Shown here: piece by piece, positions 24,601-37,655 of the stretch
Layout: the number at the start of each line of letters is the position of its first letter
Numbering within the stretch: position 1 is the stretch's first letter
NCBI RefSeq assembly: GCF_016802725.1
Contig: NC_052672.1
Coordinates: forward strand, 16,564,710-16,628,709
Direction of reading: 5' to 3'
DNA from: Solenopsis invicta
Taxonomy: Eukaryota; Arthropoda; Insecta; Hymenoptera; Formicidae
DNA: 64,000 nt
The notes under the pieces: model-generated
The model's database searches: none
Told to the model about the DNA's origin: nothing
Seen by the model: the letters and a program-made list of their open reading frames with translations, nothing else
Position numbers and translations under genes: made by a program

Positions 24601-25707
24601 GAAGAGGCCGAGAAAAAGAGAGAGAGAGAGAGAGAAAACGGTTATACCCCGACTGCACCGGCGCGGCGGTCGAGGTGGTCCAAGCTCTGCTGGTGGCCTG
24701 CTCTCGCACTTACACACTCGATCGCATATTCGATCTTGGATCGCGAGTCTCTGCAGAAGAGTCTCGTCTTGGGACCCTTCTCGTCACCGATTACTTGGAA
24801 AGGACTGAAAATCCTTGTAAAGGAAATTCTAGAAACGACCTTCTAAGCTCTATTGTAAACAAAGTGTGTGCTTTAATTGTAAGTCAAATTTAAGAATTGA
24901 TCAAGTCTGATCTACTTCTGTAATAGTTTTGTGTAGACAATTTTAATCCTAAATCTGGCAGTCAATATGTAAAGATAAAATAAATTTCTGCAGACGACAA
25001 AAATTACATTCTTTGTAAATTGATTTGTCTTCATTAATTCCAAATTATAATGAAAACGGATACTCCAATATTTCGAGGGAAAACGAAACATTAATATTGA
25101 TGTCAGATTTAAATCGAATAAAATTATTCTCAAATCTATCTGATAAATTCAAGTAAAAATTCTATGGTCAATTCATTTTACTGGGTACCATAATGAGAAG
25201 CGTAGTAAATTATCTGAACAAATATCTGACCTGCACAGAAATAGACACCGGAGCCTAAAAGAAATAAAGAAGTGATGCCGAGGTAACTTGGAATCGTTCA
25301 GGATATAGCCGGATGATTCTTACATTCGTTATCTCTCGGTGATATCGAGACAAGAGGAAACGATTAGAACGGTGATATATCGCCACGATCTAGTCAGTAC
25401 GGCATTTCGTTACGTAAGAACCGAACACTCCCGACGAGATTATAATTACTAAAGAGTCTAATGAGACTGAAGCTCGATCGATGCGATCCACTGTGATTCG
25501 GCATCAAAGTTTAAACTGACCGCGGTACGAGTGACGAGGAAGATTGTGATCTCTGAAACTGGGAAAAACGAAAACGCTCGTGGTGTTGGATGACAGGTTC
25601 GGCGATGTTCACGCATCGCGGATAGCGATGGACGTAATTTATCCGATGATTTTACCTACCAGTGGCCGTATTGCCCTCTCACCCGCAATGCGGACTTAAT
25701 AAAGAAA
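21647..25707. other. gene-free stretch
   Basis: Mixed composition, including CpG-rich patches at 22440-22800 and 23540-24060. Opposed frames overlap at 23532-24053: 129 codons on +, 173 on -. Neither shows a recognisable domain or good splice pair, so both are left uncalled. Confidence 0.45.
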
Positions 25708-25727
25708 CGTTTCCATGCGTGGAAACG
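25708..25727. other. perfect 8-bp stem, 4-nt loop hairpin
   Basis: CGTTTCCA, loop TGCG, then TGGAAACG. Short but perfect. Confidence 0.45.
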
Positions 25728-26707
25728 AGATTGAGATAACGATGATTGCTATACGATCGTGAGGGAAATCACCGCGCGGTGAGACGAAAGATGGACTCTA
25801 GAAAAAAAGAAGAGGTACTCTCGATCGTGATAGCACCTGCGGTTGGTGCTACAAGCTACCGACTTTCAGCTCCGTGTTTCGGCCCGCGTGACTCGTATGT
25901 ACCGAGGAATTAAGATGCCTCCCATTGATACTCGGTTGGTTAATTAAATAGGAAAATCGCGACGGTTACTCGCGGAGGAACGCGTCCCGATGCCGCCGCC
26001 GCCGCCGCCGCTGCCGCCATCAAGCAGTTCCGCCCCGCTGAATGCACAATGTGAATCTCCTCTCGAACACCGCCGCCGCGATAAGAGAAAGAACCGCCGT
26101 TCGCGAGATTACGCGCGCGCCCGCGCGCGCAATGATTTACATACACTCGAATCGCTCGTGTGCGAGGGAGCACCGGATGCGTCACTACGGACCACTGGCT
26201 TCGGCTGCTTTCGGTCTGCTCGTCTGTAATTAAATCTCGGCTGCCGTACTCCGGACGACTAATTAGTCCTTCCCTTCTTTCGCCCGACGTACCGACGTTT
26301 TCGAGTGGCGCGAAGTGTAAGACCTCGCACGCAATTGATATACGAGTCGTTGACAAGCAAAGCGGAAAATGTTAATTAACAGTGATTACATGAGACATGA
26401 AGTTTTGCATATCGATAAAAACTACGAGATAGCGTGTACTACATGAAAATTATATTGTGCCGTTCCAAAGATTCGTATCGTTACGCAAATTTCTAGATAA
26501 TCGATCTTATATCTCAATAAACTGATGTATTTCGATGAGTAGACAGTAATTTTAATTTAAACTCAAAAAATTTATATTGATCGCGCTATAATAAATAGAA
26601 AAGTGACGCGACATTATAACATCATACGTAAATACATACTTTAATCATGAGACTTTAAGGCAAAGCGGATTAGTATATCGTCGACCTCTGACACCATCGA
26701 AAAGCGT

Positions 26708-26800
26708 CTCCGTGGTGAAACCACGGAGCATGGAAGCGCCTTTCGTGGTCCATGGTCGGTGGGTTCGCCTCGGGGTATTAGCGACAGATGCATACCCCGA
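26708..26800. other. pair of adjacent GC-rich perfect hairpins
   Basis: The first hairpin is CTCCGTGG, loop TGAAA, CCACGGAG (26708-26728). The second is TCGGGGTAT, a 13-nt loop, ATACCCCGA (26770-26800). They lie about 40 bases apart and both stems are perfect. Two such stems together suggest a structured RNA or a compound palindrome; no known RNA family is recognised. Confidence 0.45.
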
Positions 26801-27078
26801 AGAGCCAATTTAACGGTTGCCACAAAAGCGGATCGAGAGCGAGAGAGCGGCACGGTACGTGTAGCGAGCGCGGAGAGATGTGCGAAGCGAGCAAAAGGAG
26901 AGAAGAGCGATAGGGGGAGAACGCGTGTTATAGGAAGGGAGGAGGGGGAACGGCATTAAATCTCACCCTCTTCCGACACCGTCGTCCCACCCGACGGACC
27001 ACGTCGGGTGACGTATATCGAGCTCACAAAGGGCCCCGACCTGATCTGCGACCTACGGAACGGAGAGAGGAAAAAAAC

Positions 27079-27098
27079 AGAGAGAGAGAGAGAGAGAG
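27079..27098. repeat. (AG)n microsatellite
   Basis: Ten AG units. Confidence 0.9.
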
Positions 27099-29734
27099 GC
27101 GTCTGCACGCGGCTTGCACTTCGTGCGTGTGCGTGCGTGCGCGTATGTACGCACGCAGGGTGAAAGACGAGAATCCGCTCTCGCAGTTGACCCACCACGG
27201 CTCGATCTTTTGTAACGTCGAGGCATCGCGGGACCACTCTTGTCGCCGATGTCTTGCTTCGTGAGCAACATAATAGTACACGGGACGACAATAATTTCGG
27301 AGATGTTAAACACGTATCTGTTTCCTGTTCGTCTGAACCTTGACGCAATACAAGATATTTAATACTTCGTATAATGCCCATTTACAAATGTATACGAGAG
27401 ATGCCAGTGAATTACGATTAACTTAATAAAACGGTGCTTCTTAATTGAAGTTTCTTCCTTCCCTTAGCTCGCAAATCAAGAGATGCAAGTGCATTCCCTC
27501 CTGACGACATCCATGCTTACGAAGCAAATTACTTTTTTTACGATCGCAATAAGTCGCGCACGGTTTGTAATTACTAGTAACTCGAGATTGTTTTGCGAAA
27601 GCGACTACTGGAATCGGTCGTTTTTGAGAGACGTTCTACATGCACGCGATACACATTCTGGCTGGAGGATGGTGCACGCCTCTTCTGAGATCGGAGACGA
27701 TCGCGTCGGGCGTCGCACACGTACTAGGTGACAAACAGGAAGAAAAGGATCCCGGTATTATGGCGATGACAAACAGGAGGCAGAGGGTCGCTGGTGTGAC
27801 GAATGTGAGGTATCAGGAAAAGCCAACAACGCAGCAAGGAAACGAAAAACTGTACCGAGAATGCGGCGAAATCGTGACGACGCATAATAGCGATCGTCAT
27901 CGCTTAATTTGGGGTGCGTTGTCCGTGTCGAATGTAAAAATGTGTGCTTCCACGCCACAATGATTATACAATTTTTTTTTGACGGCACAAACTTTATCAC
28001 TTCATAATCAATCCTACAGTGTGACAAAATTTGTCCCCTAAATTAAAAAAAAAAGATTAAAACACCGCGAGGAAGAATTTCAAATCAATTGATATAGTTT
28101 TATCTACGTAAAAGTCTTTACTTAAGATTTCTTGATAATTTTATAAATTCTTAACAAATGGCAACAATTACCGCAAATTTGCATTTAAAAAATCTAGCAC
28201 GAAAGTTTAACCTACGTAATGTTAGTTTCTTGTTAATAAATTATGCGTGTCAGGAAATATTAAGAAGTTACGTGCAAATAATCATGAAAAACCACGTCGC
28301 CGAGAGTGCAATAGCACTGATCTTCGGCCAATGACTGATGAAAATTTATGCAAAACGTGGAACGAATAGAGCAAACATAGCGGTGAAAGACCAGTTAGAG
28401 AACGTTATTAAACATCTTTTCTTTACAAAAGAATATCATTCTTGCCATCTGCTGTTTGATTTTTTGATTTATAGTTATACAAGAAACGTCCAATCCACAT
28501 AGTCTGTTTTCAGAAAAATGCAAATAATATTTTAGGTGATTTACAAATGTATAAATAGAAAAAAACTGTTATTTATTAATTTTAGGCACATGAAGAACGT
28601 ACAGACTATCCAACTGATTACAATAATTTAAAAATAATAATTTTGTGAGTTGAATGTTTCTTGCTATGGCCATTTATAGATTGAAATTCATATTTCTGTG
28701 TGTCATTTATTTTCTACATGTTGAAAATGGCGATTTCAGAATGATTAATAAAAAATCGATAGTAATAGGTTGACGAAGTCAGTAGCGAACAATAGTCATT
28801 CACTAATACATGTAAGCGGTGAAGAGAGAATTACGTTGGGTGAAAATATTTCTCGGAAGCGAATATTCGTGGTTGGGATATACGTGAGAACCTCGGGATC
28901 GTGCGAGCATAGCGGAGAGAGTTCGATTTCTCGAATTTCTTGGTGATGCCGCCGGCAGCCGACGAGCCTACCGCCGATCGAAGCCCGGCGTCCTTCGAGC
29001 CACGACGGGCCCGCGTTACGTACGAATTTAAAGGATTTCGCGAAACCCCCTCCGTCCGTCGCGCGCGCGTGTGCACGCGGTCGAGGTGAACAGCGTATAC
29101 CGGCAGACTTCTCTCTTCGAGCACAGCTTGAGGCAGGATGAAGACGTCCAGAGCTTCGTGGCAGCTCAAGGTCTGCCACTTCTCCCTTCTCTTGAGAACC
29201 TTTGAGCTCCCTCCTGCCTCCCTCGCGCGGCGCGGCGTCTTCCTCGCACTCCTTGTACTTCGTTCTTCCTTCATCCTCTTCGCGCGACCTCTTCTGCTTT
29301 CCTCTTCGTTTTCCCCCCTCGTGCCTCTGCGCGCCGGCGGCGGTCCGATTTTGGCGAGAGGGAGACCGACAAAGCGTTCAGTCGGAAAGGCAGACAAGGA
29401 CCAGGCGAATCTCGTAGGAGGTGGTGGAAGGAGGGAGGGATTACCGGCGCGCAAGCGAGAGGGACGCAGAAACCCAACGGGCTGAAATAATAGGTTGCGC
29501 CTGCGCGCTCATTAACCTTTATACCCTGCCAGGCTGCGAGTACCACTAATCTTCTTCCTTTCTTCCTACGATGCATCGGTACACTCTGGTAGACGATACG
29601 TGTGTTTGCTTTACCATGATCGGGCACACACGAGCCGACCGGCTGATAGAATCGACGGTGGGTGTGTGCGCGCGCGAGTCGTTTTCTTTTATGCGGATTT
29701 TATCTGAAATCGGACTTAACAGAACGGAAGAGGG

Positions 29735-29753
29735 TGCGCGCGCGCGCGCGCGC
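29735..29753. repeat. (GC)n microsatellite
   Basis: An alternating GC run, a potential left-handed (Z) DNA former. Confidence 0.85.
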
Positions 29754-31218
29754 TTTTATTTGCTCCACGTAAAGGCGACTAGCCGCGGTGAGCGTTTCCA
29801 TGTGGATAATTTTGGATAATTATTCCCGCACGATCTTCCCGCCGCCCGTATACGTAAATTGTTGTACAATGTGTGCCTACGTTGTACAACACGCTGCTCT
29901 CTATAAACGAGTCGCGCAGCTCTTCTCGAAAAACTCTCGTGAACCTCGCGAATGCTCATAAACTAGTCATATTATCTCGCTGAGAGATCAGGTGAAAAGA
30001 AATATAGACGGTTGTCAGTGCAGTCGACTGCATGCTACGCGAGCACCAATTAAACATCTAAATGCCGTTTCGCACAAACGCTATTTCGCAATGTTTTTCC
30101 TAACACTCTTGTACGATCTCGCGTGTTTTTCTTTACAGAGATCGTCTGATAATTGCTGTTCGAGCACCTGCCGACCGTTTAGATTTCTGTAATCCGTTTC
30201 GATCTTGCCGAATCGAGTATTGGCTTGATCTCGACGCGATACGATCGCACGGTACAGAGATGGAGAAACGCGTGTTATGGAGCATACAACCGATGGATTG
30301 CATTCGCTTTACTGCAACCGCTACTGCTGCGTTCGCGCAAGAATGTATTCGAATAATCATTCGCGTGATTGTGCTGCTGGATTTAATTTGCGATTAATTA
30401 TAAAACGAATTTATTGTGGTAAACATGCGGGAATCCCTTTTTTTGCCGAGTCCGAATACTATCACGAAGCGCGGCTTCTTAATCCTTCCATTAATTTCGG
30501 GAGCTCGTTCAACATGGCTCTCTTTCTCTCTTTCTTTTCCCCCCGGGCCCTTTCCTCCTCTTACTCGCTCTTTTTCTCTCTCGTCTGGTGAATCCGGGTT
30601 AAGTCTCCGTTTCGGAATTTCGATGGCGGCCGCGACGAATGAGATCACCCTGCTGTATACACGTTACGAAATATCTATAGCGTTTATGGGGTTGCTACCG
30701 GCGAACATGTGCGTGAAGCCGAAGGCGAGAGATTACCATTGGTTAAAATACCGGCTCATGGCTCGGCCGTCGCCGTTGTCGTCGTCCTCGTTGCCGTCGA
30801 CCGAACGACGTGTTTACGGATTAAAACATCGAGTCTCTCTTCGCGCAGCGCCGGCCTTCTCTTTGGGGGATTATGAGAATTCTGATGTTATAGTCAGGGC
30901 TTCTTATATTGTCCGTTCCTCCCTGACAAACGTCCAATCCCTTTGGATCAGCCGTCGAAGACACCTCCCAGTTCTCGCCGTATAGAGCACCGCCACAAAA
31001 AAAAAGAAACGAAAAGAGAGCATCCCCTAAGCTTGTCAACGAGCTTGAAAGCAAATGATCGTGCAGCGAGTTTTCGAAACACAAAGTGACAAATAGTTGG
31101 GAAGGAAAAAAGACACCGACAAAAAATGGAGCCTGCGTTAAATGCAATATGAACGTAACACAAGAAGCAATATGCTTGTTTTTCTTTAGCTCTCTCATAA
31201 TATTCCATGCGTTTCATA

Positions 31219-31447
31219 TACGAAAAGATCGTTTTGCTGAAGAGTATTTAAAAAAATTTACTACACGGAGGATAAAATAATTATGTAAAACAAGTATTAT
31301 GATAATGTAGAAATATTTAATATTAGTAACTATTTTGAATGTGCAATTTAATTATTTTGACAAAAAATAATTCCAACAAAATTATTTTTAGATCTGTATC
31401 TAGCTAATAAATTTTTAGGCATTTCAGTAAAACCGTTTCGAGCGAAA
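31219..31447. mobile_element. MITE family A, copy with internal insertion
   Basis: The left end TACGAAAAGATCGTTTTGCT and the right end AGTAAAACCGTTTCGAGCGA bracket the family core (AAAATTATTTTTAGATCTGT, TCTAGCTAA). A second terminus-like word (CTACACGGAGGATAAA, near 31260) lies inside, hinting at nesting. Confidence 0.5.
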
Positions 31448-31600
31448 ATTGTAATTAATTTCGCATTTACACAATCGCAATCATAGTTATGTATGAAGAA
31501 ATGGGATTATCGAGCAACTTTTAAGATGTTATTTTTTTACATTTTTTACATTTCTATATACATCTTTATATAAATTTACACTTAATTAACAAACAGCTTG

Positions 31601-31695
31601 AGTATCCTACATAATTTATTTGATAATCTATCAAAAAATCCGCTTAGATCTGTATATTTTTTAGATATTTCAGCAAAAACGTTTTTTAATGTACG
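31601..31695. mobile_element. MITE family A, right-half fragment
   Basis: Shares ATCCTACATAATTATTT-like and TTAGATCTGTAT words with the copy at 9902-10112 and ends in AGCAAAAACGTTTTTTAATG. The left end is missing or unrecognisable. Confidence 0.45.
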
Positions 31696-33186
31696 TACAT
31701 AAACTTATCGTTTCTTTCTTTCATAAAAACAAGTGGCATCTTAACTAATATAGAATATATCTTTATTTGAAAATTCAAAAATGATACTATCGTAATGCTC
31801 ACATATTGATATGGAATGATCAGCATGCCATCGATCGGTTATCAATCGATCAATCTGCCGATTACTATCGTGGAACGTTCCAGGACGACCGTCCCGCGCG
31901 AAGACGCACGTCCGCGGCGCGTTCCACGGTGGCGAAATTCGTAACGGTTTGATCGATTCCCTTTATCTCCGGCAGCGACGAGACAAAAGGAGTCGCGCAC
32001 GGCTGGAAGCTCCGAGCGGCCCCGGGTTCGGCATAGTCCAACTCCCGCGCCTCCACCTGACAGAGGGCCCACAGATTTATCACCGTGGACCTCTACCCGC
32101 ACCAGATATCATCTCGCCGCCGCCGATCTCATGTCCCGTCATACGTAATCCCGACGCTCCGACAGCTCATCTATTTATGAACTGGCATTTCTTCCCTCCG
32201 GTCTCGCTCTTTCCCTTTCCCTCGCTCGCCCACACCTCGCTCGAACTCGACGCCCCCTGCCAGGAACAACCAGATTTTACATACGAGAAACGCAGGGCGC
32301 ACCCGTCCGAATTTTTTTCTCGCGACGCTTAGAAAAAATTGTGCTGATGCCAACACACACGCGTGCAGAACGATTACTTTATATACTCGAGCTCTGACGT
32401 TGGCATAAAATCAAGCTTGCTTCCTAAGTAAATAATATACGTAAAAAATTGCATATTTCTCCTAATTATTGTGGGTAAAACCCGAGAATTTTATATATAC
32501 TTAAAATATAATATTACTTAAATGCGACTCAGAAGGACACGGAATGCAAAGATACTTCAATATTTATCACAAATGACTGTTTGTAAAACCAGATTCGACG
32601 ACAGTGTACTCGGAGAGTGAAATTTGGGTCCACGGAAAACGAGCCGTGTCCCTGTTAATGTGATCATTTTTCAGACAGGTTTATAGAGAGACGGCCTTAT
32701 TAAGCGGAGGAAAAAATGTTCCATCGAGTGTGGGGGCTTGATGACCGTTCTAATCTTGATCAAACACGAAAATACCTATACGGAGAAGAAAATAATACAC
32801 ATGAGACATTTGAAACCGGATAAGTTTGGCTTGTCTATTCATCCATATCTATTCATCTATTCGGATATGAAATACCGCGGTAGTCTTCAATACGTTTATG
32901 AAAATAATGGCCATTGTAATATTCCGGAAACAGGGCAGCAATGACACAATGCTTATAATATCGTAGCGGGGAAAATGATATTCCATCATTTCAAACGGAA
33001 AGATTATTAAATCTCATTGTGAGACAATCGTATGATTAAAAAATAATTATTAAATAAAATATGGATTCTTATAGAACACGATGGATGCGTTCACTTTTTA
33101 TAATAACAATGCTAATTACGCGTCGTTACATAAATCTCTTAGGATCTCTCTTCTGCCTTTTAGTCAAAAGGTTTTCCAACATACAT
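31696..33186. other. gene-free stretch
   Basis: A CpG-rich segment at 31850-32340 has opposed chance frames; the rest is AT-rich. No gene is supported. Confidence 0.45.
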
Positions 33187-33340
33187 CAATATTTACTTAC
33201 TAGTACATAAAGATTTTTTCAATAAAAAAATAATAGTTAAATTAGTGGTTCTTGTACTAAATAAATATTTACATTTAGTAAATATTTCATTGCAACTATT
33301 CAAATAAATATTTATTAAAATTTAGTAATTTTTTCTTTCA
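33187..33340. mobile_element. MITE family B, truncated copy
   Basis: Collinear with 37515-37645: shared words include TTAAATTAGTG, TACTAAATAAATAT, ACATTTAGTAAATATTTCAT and ATTAAAATTT. The left arm is mostly missing. Confidence 0.7.
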
Positions 33341-33788
33341 CGATCAGTGATACTCAATTGTTACTTTATATGAATGTAAATATATTTATAAATTAATACA
33401 AAAGCGCTTAATTATTTTTGTATAGCTTTTTTTCTTTCTCTCTCTCTTTCTCTAAATTAATCATAAAGGCTTTCTTCACTTTACATGATTTTCACTTCAT
33501 GTTAATCGATCAACGGAACTGTCGATGGTCATCTAAGTCGCGAACTTTCCTTGCCATCTTCCGCATTCGATTCTTTCTGGATACTGCCTGTCTATCAGGT
33601 TTCAGGATGTGAATTGCCAGCCGGCAGAGATACGCTCTCTCACATGATGCGCGATCATCGAATGCCAATGAACGGCCAGCGATGATAATCACGCGGATTA
33701 AACGTAGCGGATAAGGCGCCAGGTGTTCGCGTTTGAATCTTTCTCAAGACGCATCGGAGAAGATAATAACGCGAAACAATTATTGCTC

Positions 33789-33790
<2 letters not shown>

Positions 33791-33858
<68 letters not shown>
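33791..33858. repeat. (CT)34 microsatellite
   Basis: A 68-base uninterrupted CT repeat, the longest pure microsatellite in the window. Confidence 0.98.
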
Positions 33859-33861
<3 letters not shown>

Positions 33862-36069
33862 GTGATTAATACTTATGTAATTATATTAATAAGTTGGCAA
33901 GATCTTTTTTAAAACTGTCAGTTAAATATAATTAATTTTATTTCAAGATCAGAAAAATAATGTTTGCTTTTTTATGAAATTTTATGTCGCTCAATTAAAT
34001 AATAATTAGAGAGTAATGAGAAAAAATTATTTTTACTAACTTCCAAATACGTGTTATATATATTCAACATAAGTAAGTAGTCTTAAAGAGATAATAATCT
34101 TTTATAACATAAATCTTCAAGACAGATGAAAGAAAAGTAAACATTTTAAAGTTTTTTGGATCATAAAGTACGAGCATCTCGACCACATAATTTCTCATCC
34201 CGGCAGGATTAAATAATCTCCAGTTTAAAGTTGTAAAAAAATCGAGATCCGCTACCCTGTAATTTATTGAAATCCACGGCATTATAGCGGACACTGAAGT
34301 TAACGCACGTATTACTTGGCAACTTATGATGATTATGCCAGACACGGGAAGTTCAGATGGCATTCAGCCCATCAGCAACGAGCCAAGCGATGAGCACGGA
34401 AACGCAAATCAACAGACAATGATAATCGCGCGAATAAGACGTCTGGGTGTCGGAAGTTTGGCTACGCGAGCAAGCTCACGCGTTCCCTTAAACCTTAAAC
34501 GAGCGGGGAGCCGCGAGCCGCCGAGGCCGAGAAGAGAGAAAGCCCGTGCCGAGAGACCGCGGTTGGAGAGGATTCGCGGGCCCGAAAAGAGCCGCGCGAC
34601 GAACGGTGTGTGACAGCGTGTAATCTCGCCTCGACTTCGTGCCCGCCGAAATAACAGGTTCCTCTTTCCCTCGTTCGCGGCTCGAGATCTTCCCTGCTCC
34701 GCTCCTTCTTCCTCGCTTCTCGACGCGGCCGCGCGTATGTACACCGTGAGCCCGATACCTCGCTCTTATCCGGTACCCGTCGCACAAAGTTACGGTTTCG
34801 CGTCGGGGACATTATTAAGCCGGCACCGACGTCGTCGCACGAAACAGGCTACGGCCGAGAAGGTGGTTCGTCGGATCGAGTGCCGGGAAACCGGATCTTG
34901 AAAGTTCTCGCATGCACATGTAAGCGCGCGCGGCGCTCGAGGGGACTCTAACGACGATCGCGTGGAGATACGGCCGGTGCGAGTGAGTTTATAAAAGTTC
35001 GCCTGAAAGTTCATAACGCTCGTGTTCACTGGTCAGCCCTCGTGGCGAAACGAACGCATTGTAAACGATGTACGCTCAACTCCAGTTCGATAAACCGACG
35101 GATCCCTGCTCGTTTCTGTGAAAATCTTTTTATTAGAAATAGTATATACTTCGTGCTGATATTGCTTAGATTACAGAAGCAGTATTTAATAAGATTTCTG
35201 TTTTCTATTTTACTTTATGTATGCAGCTTATTATTTGAAAATTATATCGTCATTTTTAGAAATCTAATTTTGTTACTCTATGTTCTATAATAATAACCAG
35301 CTTTTTTTAATCAAAGCAATTTAACATGAGCTACAATTTCTAATAAAAAGATTTTTTTCATATATATAGAAAGTACCTATGAAAACTTAAAAAGTTGCAC
35401 TGCGTCAGAAAATGGATACCCAAGTAGAACAACGAATCACGATAACGTTAAAATTAACGACGTTAAAATGAATCGTAATTGATCGAATGCAAGCGATGAA
35501 GGATGGCAATTAAACAGACGCCGGGGATGCGATTAATATTCGTTTGCGCGGCTTTTAATGCGCCCCCTTGTTTTTTCAGACAATTTCACTCTATGTGCTC
35601 TATGCGCTCTAGTCAATAATCAGCCGCTTTCTTGGCATAATGACAGTCACGACTAACGTTATTATTTATCGTTCGCAAACCTGCACGAATAAGGATTGCG
35701 CAACTTTTGATTAAGACCGCAAACGCGGTGCTAAATGTTCCACGCGTATTGATCCCATATTTCATGAATCAATTTCTCCATTTAACCGGCGCGATACGAA
35801 CAGAACCGAGATCGGCCGCTACCACGTCGGCGATCCTCAAGAGAAATCCGGCCGCTTGAAAAATGACGTTTCGCTCGGCTAACTTCGCCGTCGAGGGGCA
35901 GACTCAAAACTATCCGGCCGACTGCGACCGGTAGTACATCGGTAGCTTTGAACCGGTTGTGGCCGCCGATTGCGACTCGCCGGAAACTGAAATGACCGAA
36001 CGCCGCGCCGCGACACCGTATAATATGGACAAATACATGTATCTTGTATGTATATGTGCGTGTGTCATT

Positions 36070-36073
36070 GCTC

Positions 36074-36105
<32 letters not shown>

Positions 36106-36119
36106 GCTGTGTCTCTCTT
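36070..36119. repeat. (CT)n-rich tract
   Basis: An imperfect CT repeat interrupted by TTT and GTG. It gives a Leu/Ser-rich frame that mimics a membrane segment. Confidence 0.85.
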
Positions 36120-37447
36120 ACCAGAACGACGGCGGTTTCACCATGACGACGATGATATCGCGCGCCACGTCGATCCGCATGAATACCGAAGAATCAATCA
36201 CCGTGCCGATCGGTGGTGCCGATAGGCTGGAGAGCGTTGCACGATCTCGATTTGCATCGGCGGTCCGCGGCATTGAAATCATAATAATAGGCTGGACCAT
36301 TCTTATCGGGCACCGAATGGGATAAAGATGTCTTTAAGCATTCTTCTGCGCTGGCTCGTTCTCCAGCCGGCACTATAACCTCGGAAACGCGAATCGCTGC
36401 ATCGTTCTACACGCGTGCACGTGGCTGCGAAGCAATACAGAACGCAAACGGACGAGAATAAAAATATTTTAAAATATTTAAGTACATGCCGTGGATTGCA
36501 GTATTAAAACAAAACTATAAATGATAAATTTTTTGTTATTAGTATAAATTCACTTTTTGTGCGTTTCCATTTTTGTGCGTACTTTAATTGTGAAAAAATT
36601 TGAAACTCTCTTTATAAAGTCAATTCAAAGGTGTCTTTTAATAATGAAATGTCGATATTTATCTTCAGGAATTCCTTCAAGAATTATACAGATATTATTA
36701 GTATTTGATTTTTGTCATGTATAAAATAGCAGATCGATCCATTACAGGAGAAATAAAAAAAATAATAAACAATATTGCGATAAATTCGAAAGTTAAATGG
36801 AGGATAATTCTATTATTAAATTCCAATAGAACACCTGGTGCGGAACATCGCCGTTCTCGCGCGCAACCCTAAAAGCTGGCGCTTGACTCGGTTCTGAACC
36901 GCATTCTTTGACGCAAGAGTGCAACGTCATCCGGAGCGGTTCACTGTCAACGTCGAAACACCACAATTTCCAACGATGATAGAGAACCAACCACCTGCGC
37001 GAGACGGTGTTTGTCCGCGGCTTCAATATCCTACGGTCAATTAAGCGGCCATTGTGCCATTTGAATGCATTCTTGTGTGTGCGACAAATATTAAATTATC
37101 TGAAGAGTAAGAGGCTTCTAAAAGATTGGACATGCACACATACATACACGCGCAATTTCCGAAAAATTGATACAATGTGCTCGATCATGTATAGAAATTC
37201 TAAACGCTCTATGTATTAGTAGTGATTACAAGGCATGATAATAATGTGGTGTATCAACGCATCTGAACTTTTCGCTCGGGGCGAATTGCTTCTCATTCTA
37301 CTCGTTGATTCGATCTGAAACGACGGATATCCTTAACTAGTACTCTTTTAATATCTTGATGATAATACATCCTACTTTCTAAATCGGGATCAGTGAAACT
37401 TATCTATTTCAACGATACATTTAAAATTTGTATTAATGAGCGATATA

Positions 37448-37653
37448 CACTGAGAAAAAATTCTTAATTTTAATAAATATTTATTCGAATAGTACTAATG
37501 AAATATTTATTTATGGTACATAAATATTTATCTATAAGAAAAAAATAATACTTAAATTAGTGATTCTTATACTAAATAAATATATATTTACATTTAGTAA
37601 ATATTTCATTAGTACTATTCGAATAATTATTAAAATTTCGTAATTTTTCAGGG
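37448..37653. mobile_element. MITE family B, intact TA-flanked foldback copy
   Basis: A 206-bp element with the left end CACTGAGAAAAAATT and a right end reading inward as CCCTGAAAAATTACG, flanked by TA (37446-37447, 37654-37655). The arms pair over most of their length through TTCGAATAGTACTAATGAAA. A full-length hairpin with TA flanks fits a Tc1/mariner-type MITE. Confidence 0.78.
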
Positions 37654-37655
37654 TA

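Larger units (their letters stand above)
25728..31218. other. gene-free stretch, CpG-rich in parts
   Basis: CpG-rich and microsatellite-rich DNA (25990-26230, 26700-27230, 28900-29500, 29640-29760), with AT-rich DNA between. Long minus-strand frames near 28800-29450 overlap open + frames and read as Arg/Ser/Pro-rich low complexity. No gene is supported. Confidence 0.45.
33341..37447. other. gene-free stretch
   Basis: AT-rich DNA with a CpG-rich part at 34440-35040. Three opposed frames overlap at 34409-34812; none has coding character. No RNA gene was seen. Confidence 0.45.

Noticed and set aside
28796..29454. Two overlapping minus-strand frames of 127 and 207 codons
   Set aside because: Arg/Ser/Pro/Glu-rich low complexity, with overlapping open frames on the other strand and no recognised family.
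36044..36225. Hydrophobic Leu/Ser-rich frames resembling a membrane segment
   Set aside because: Produced by the (CT)n tract at 36070-36119.
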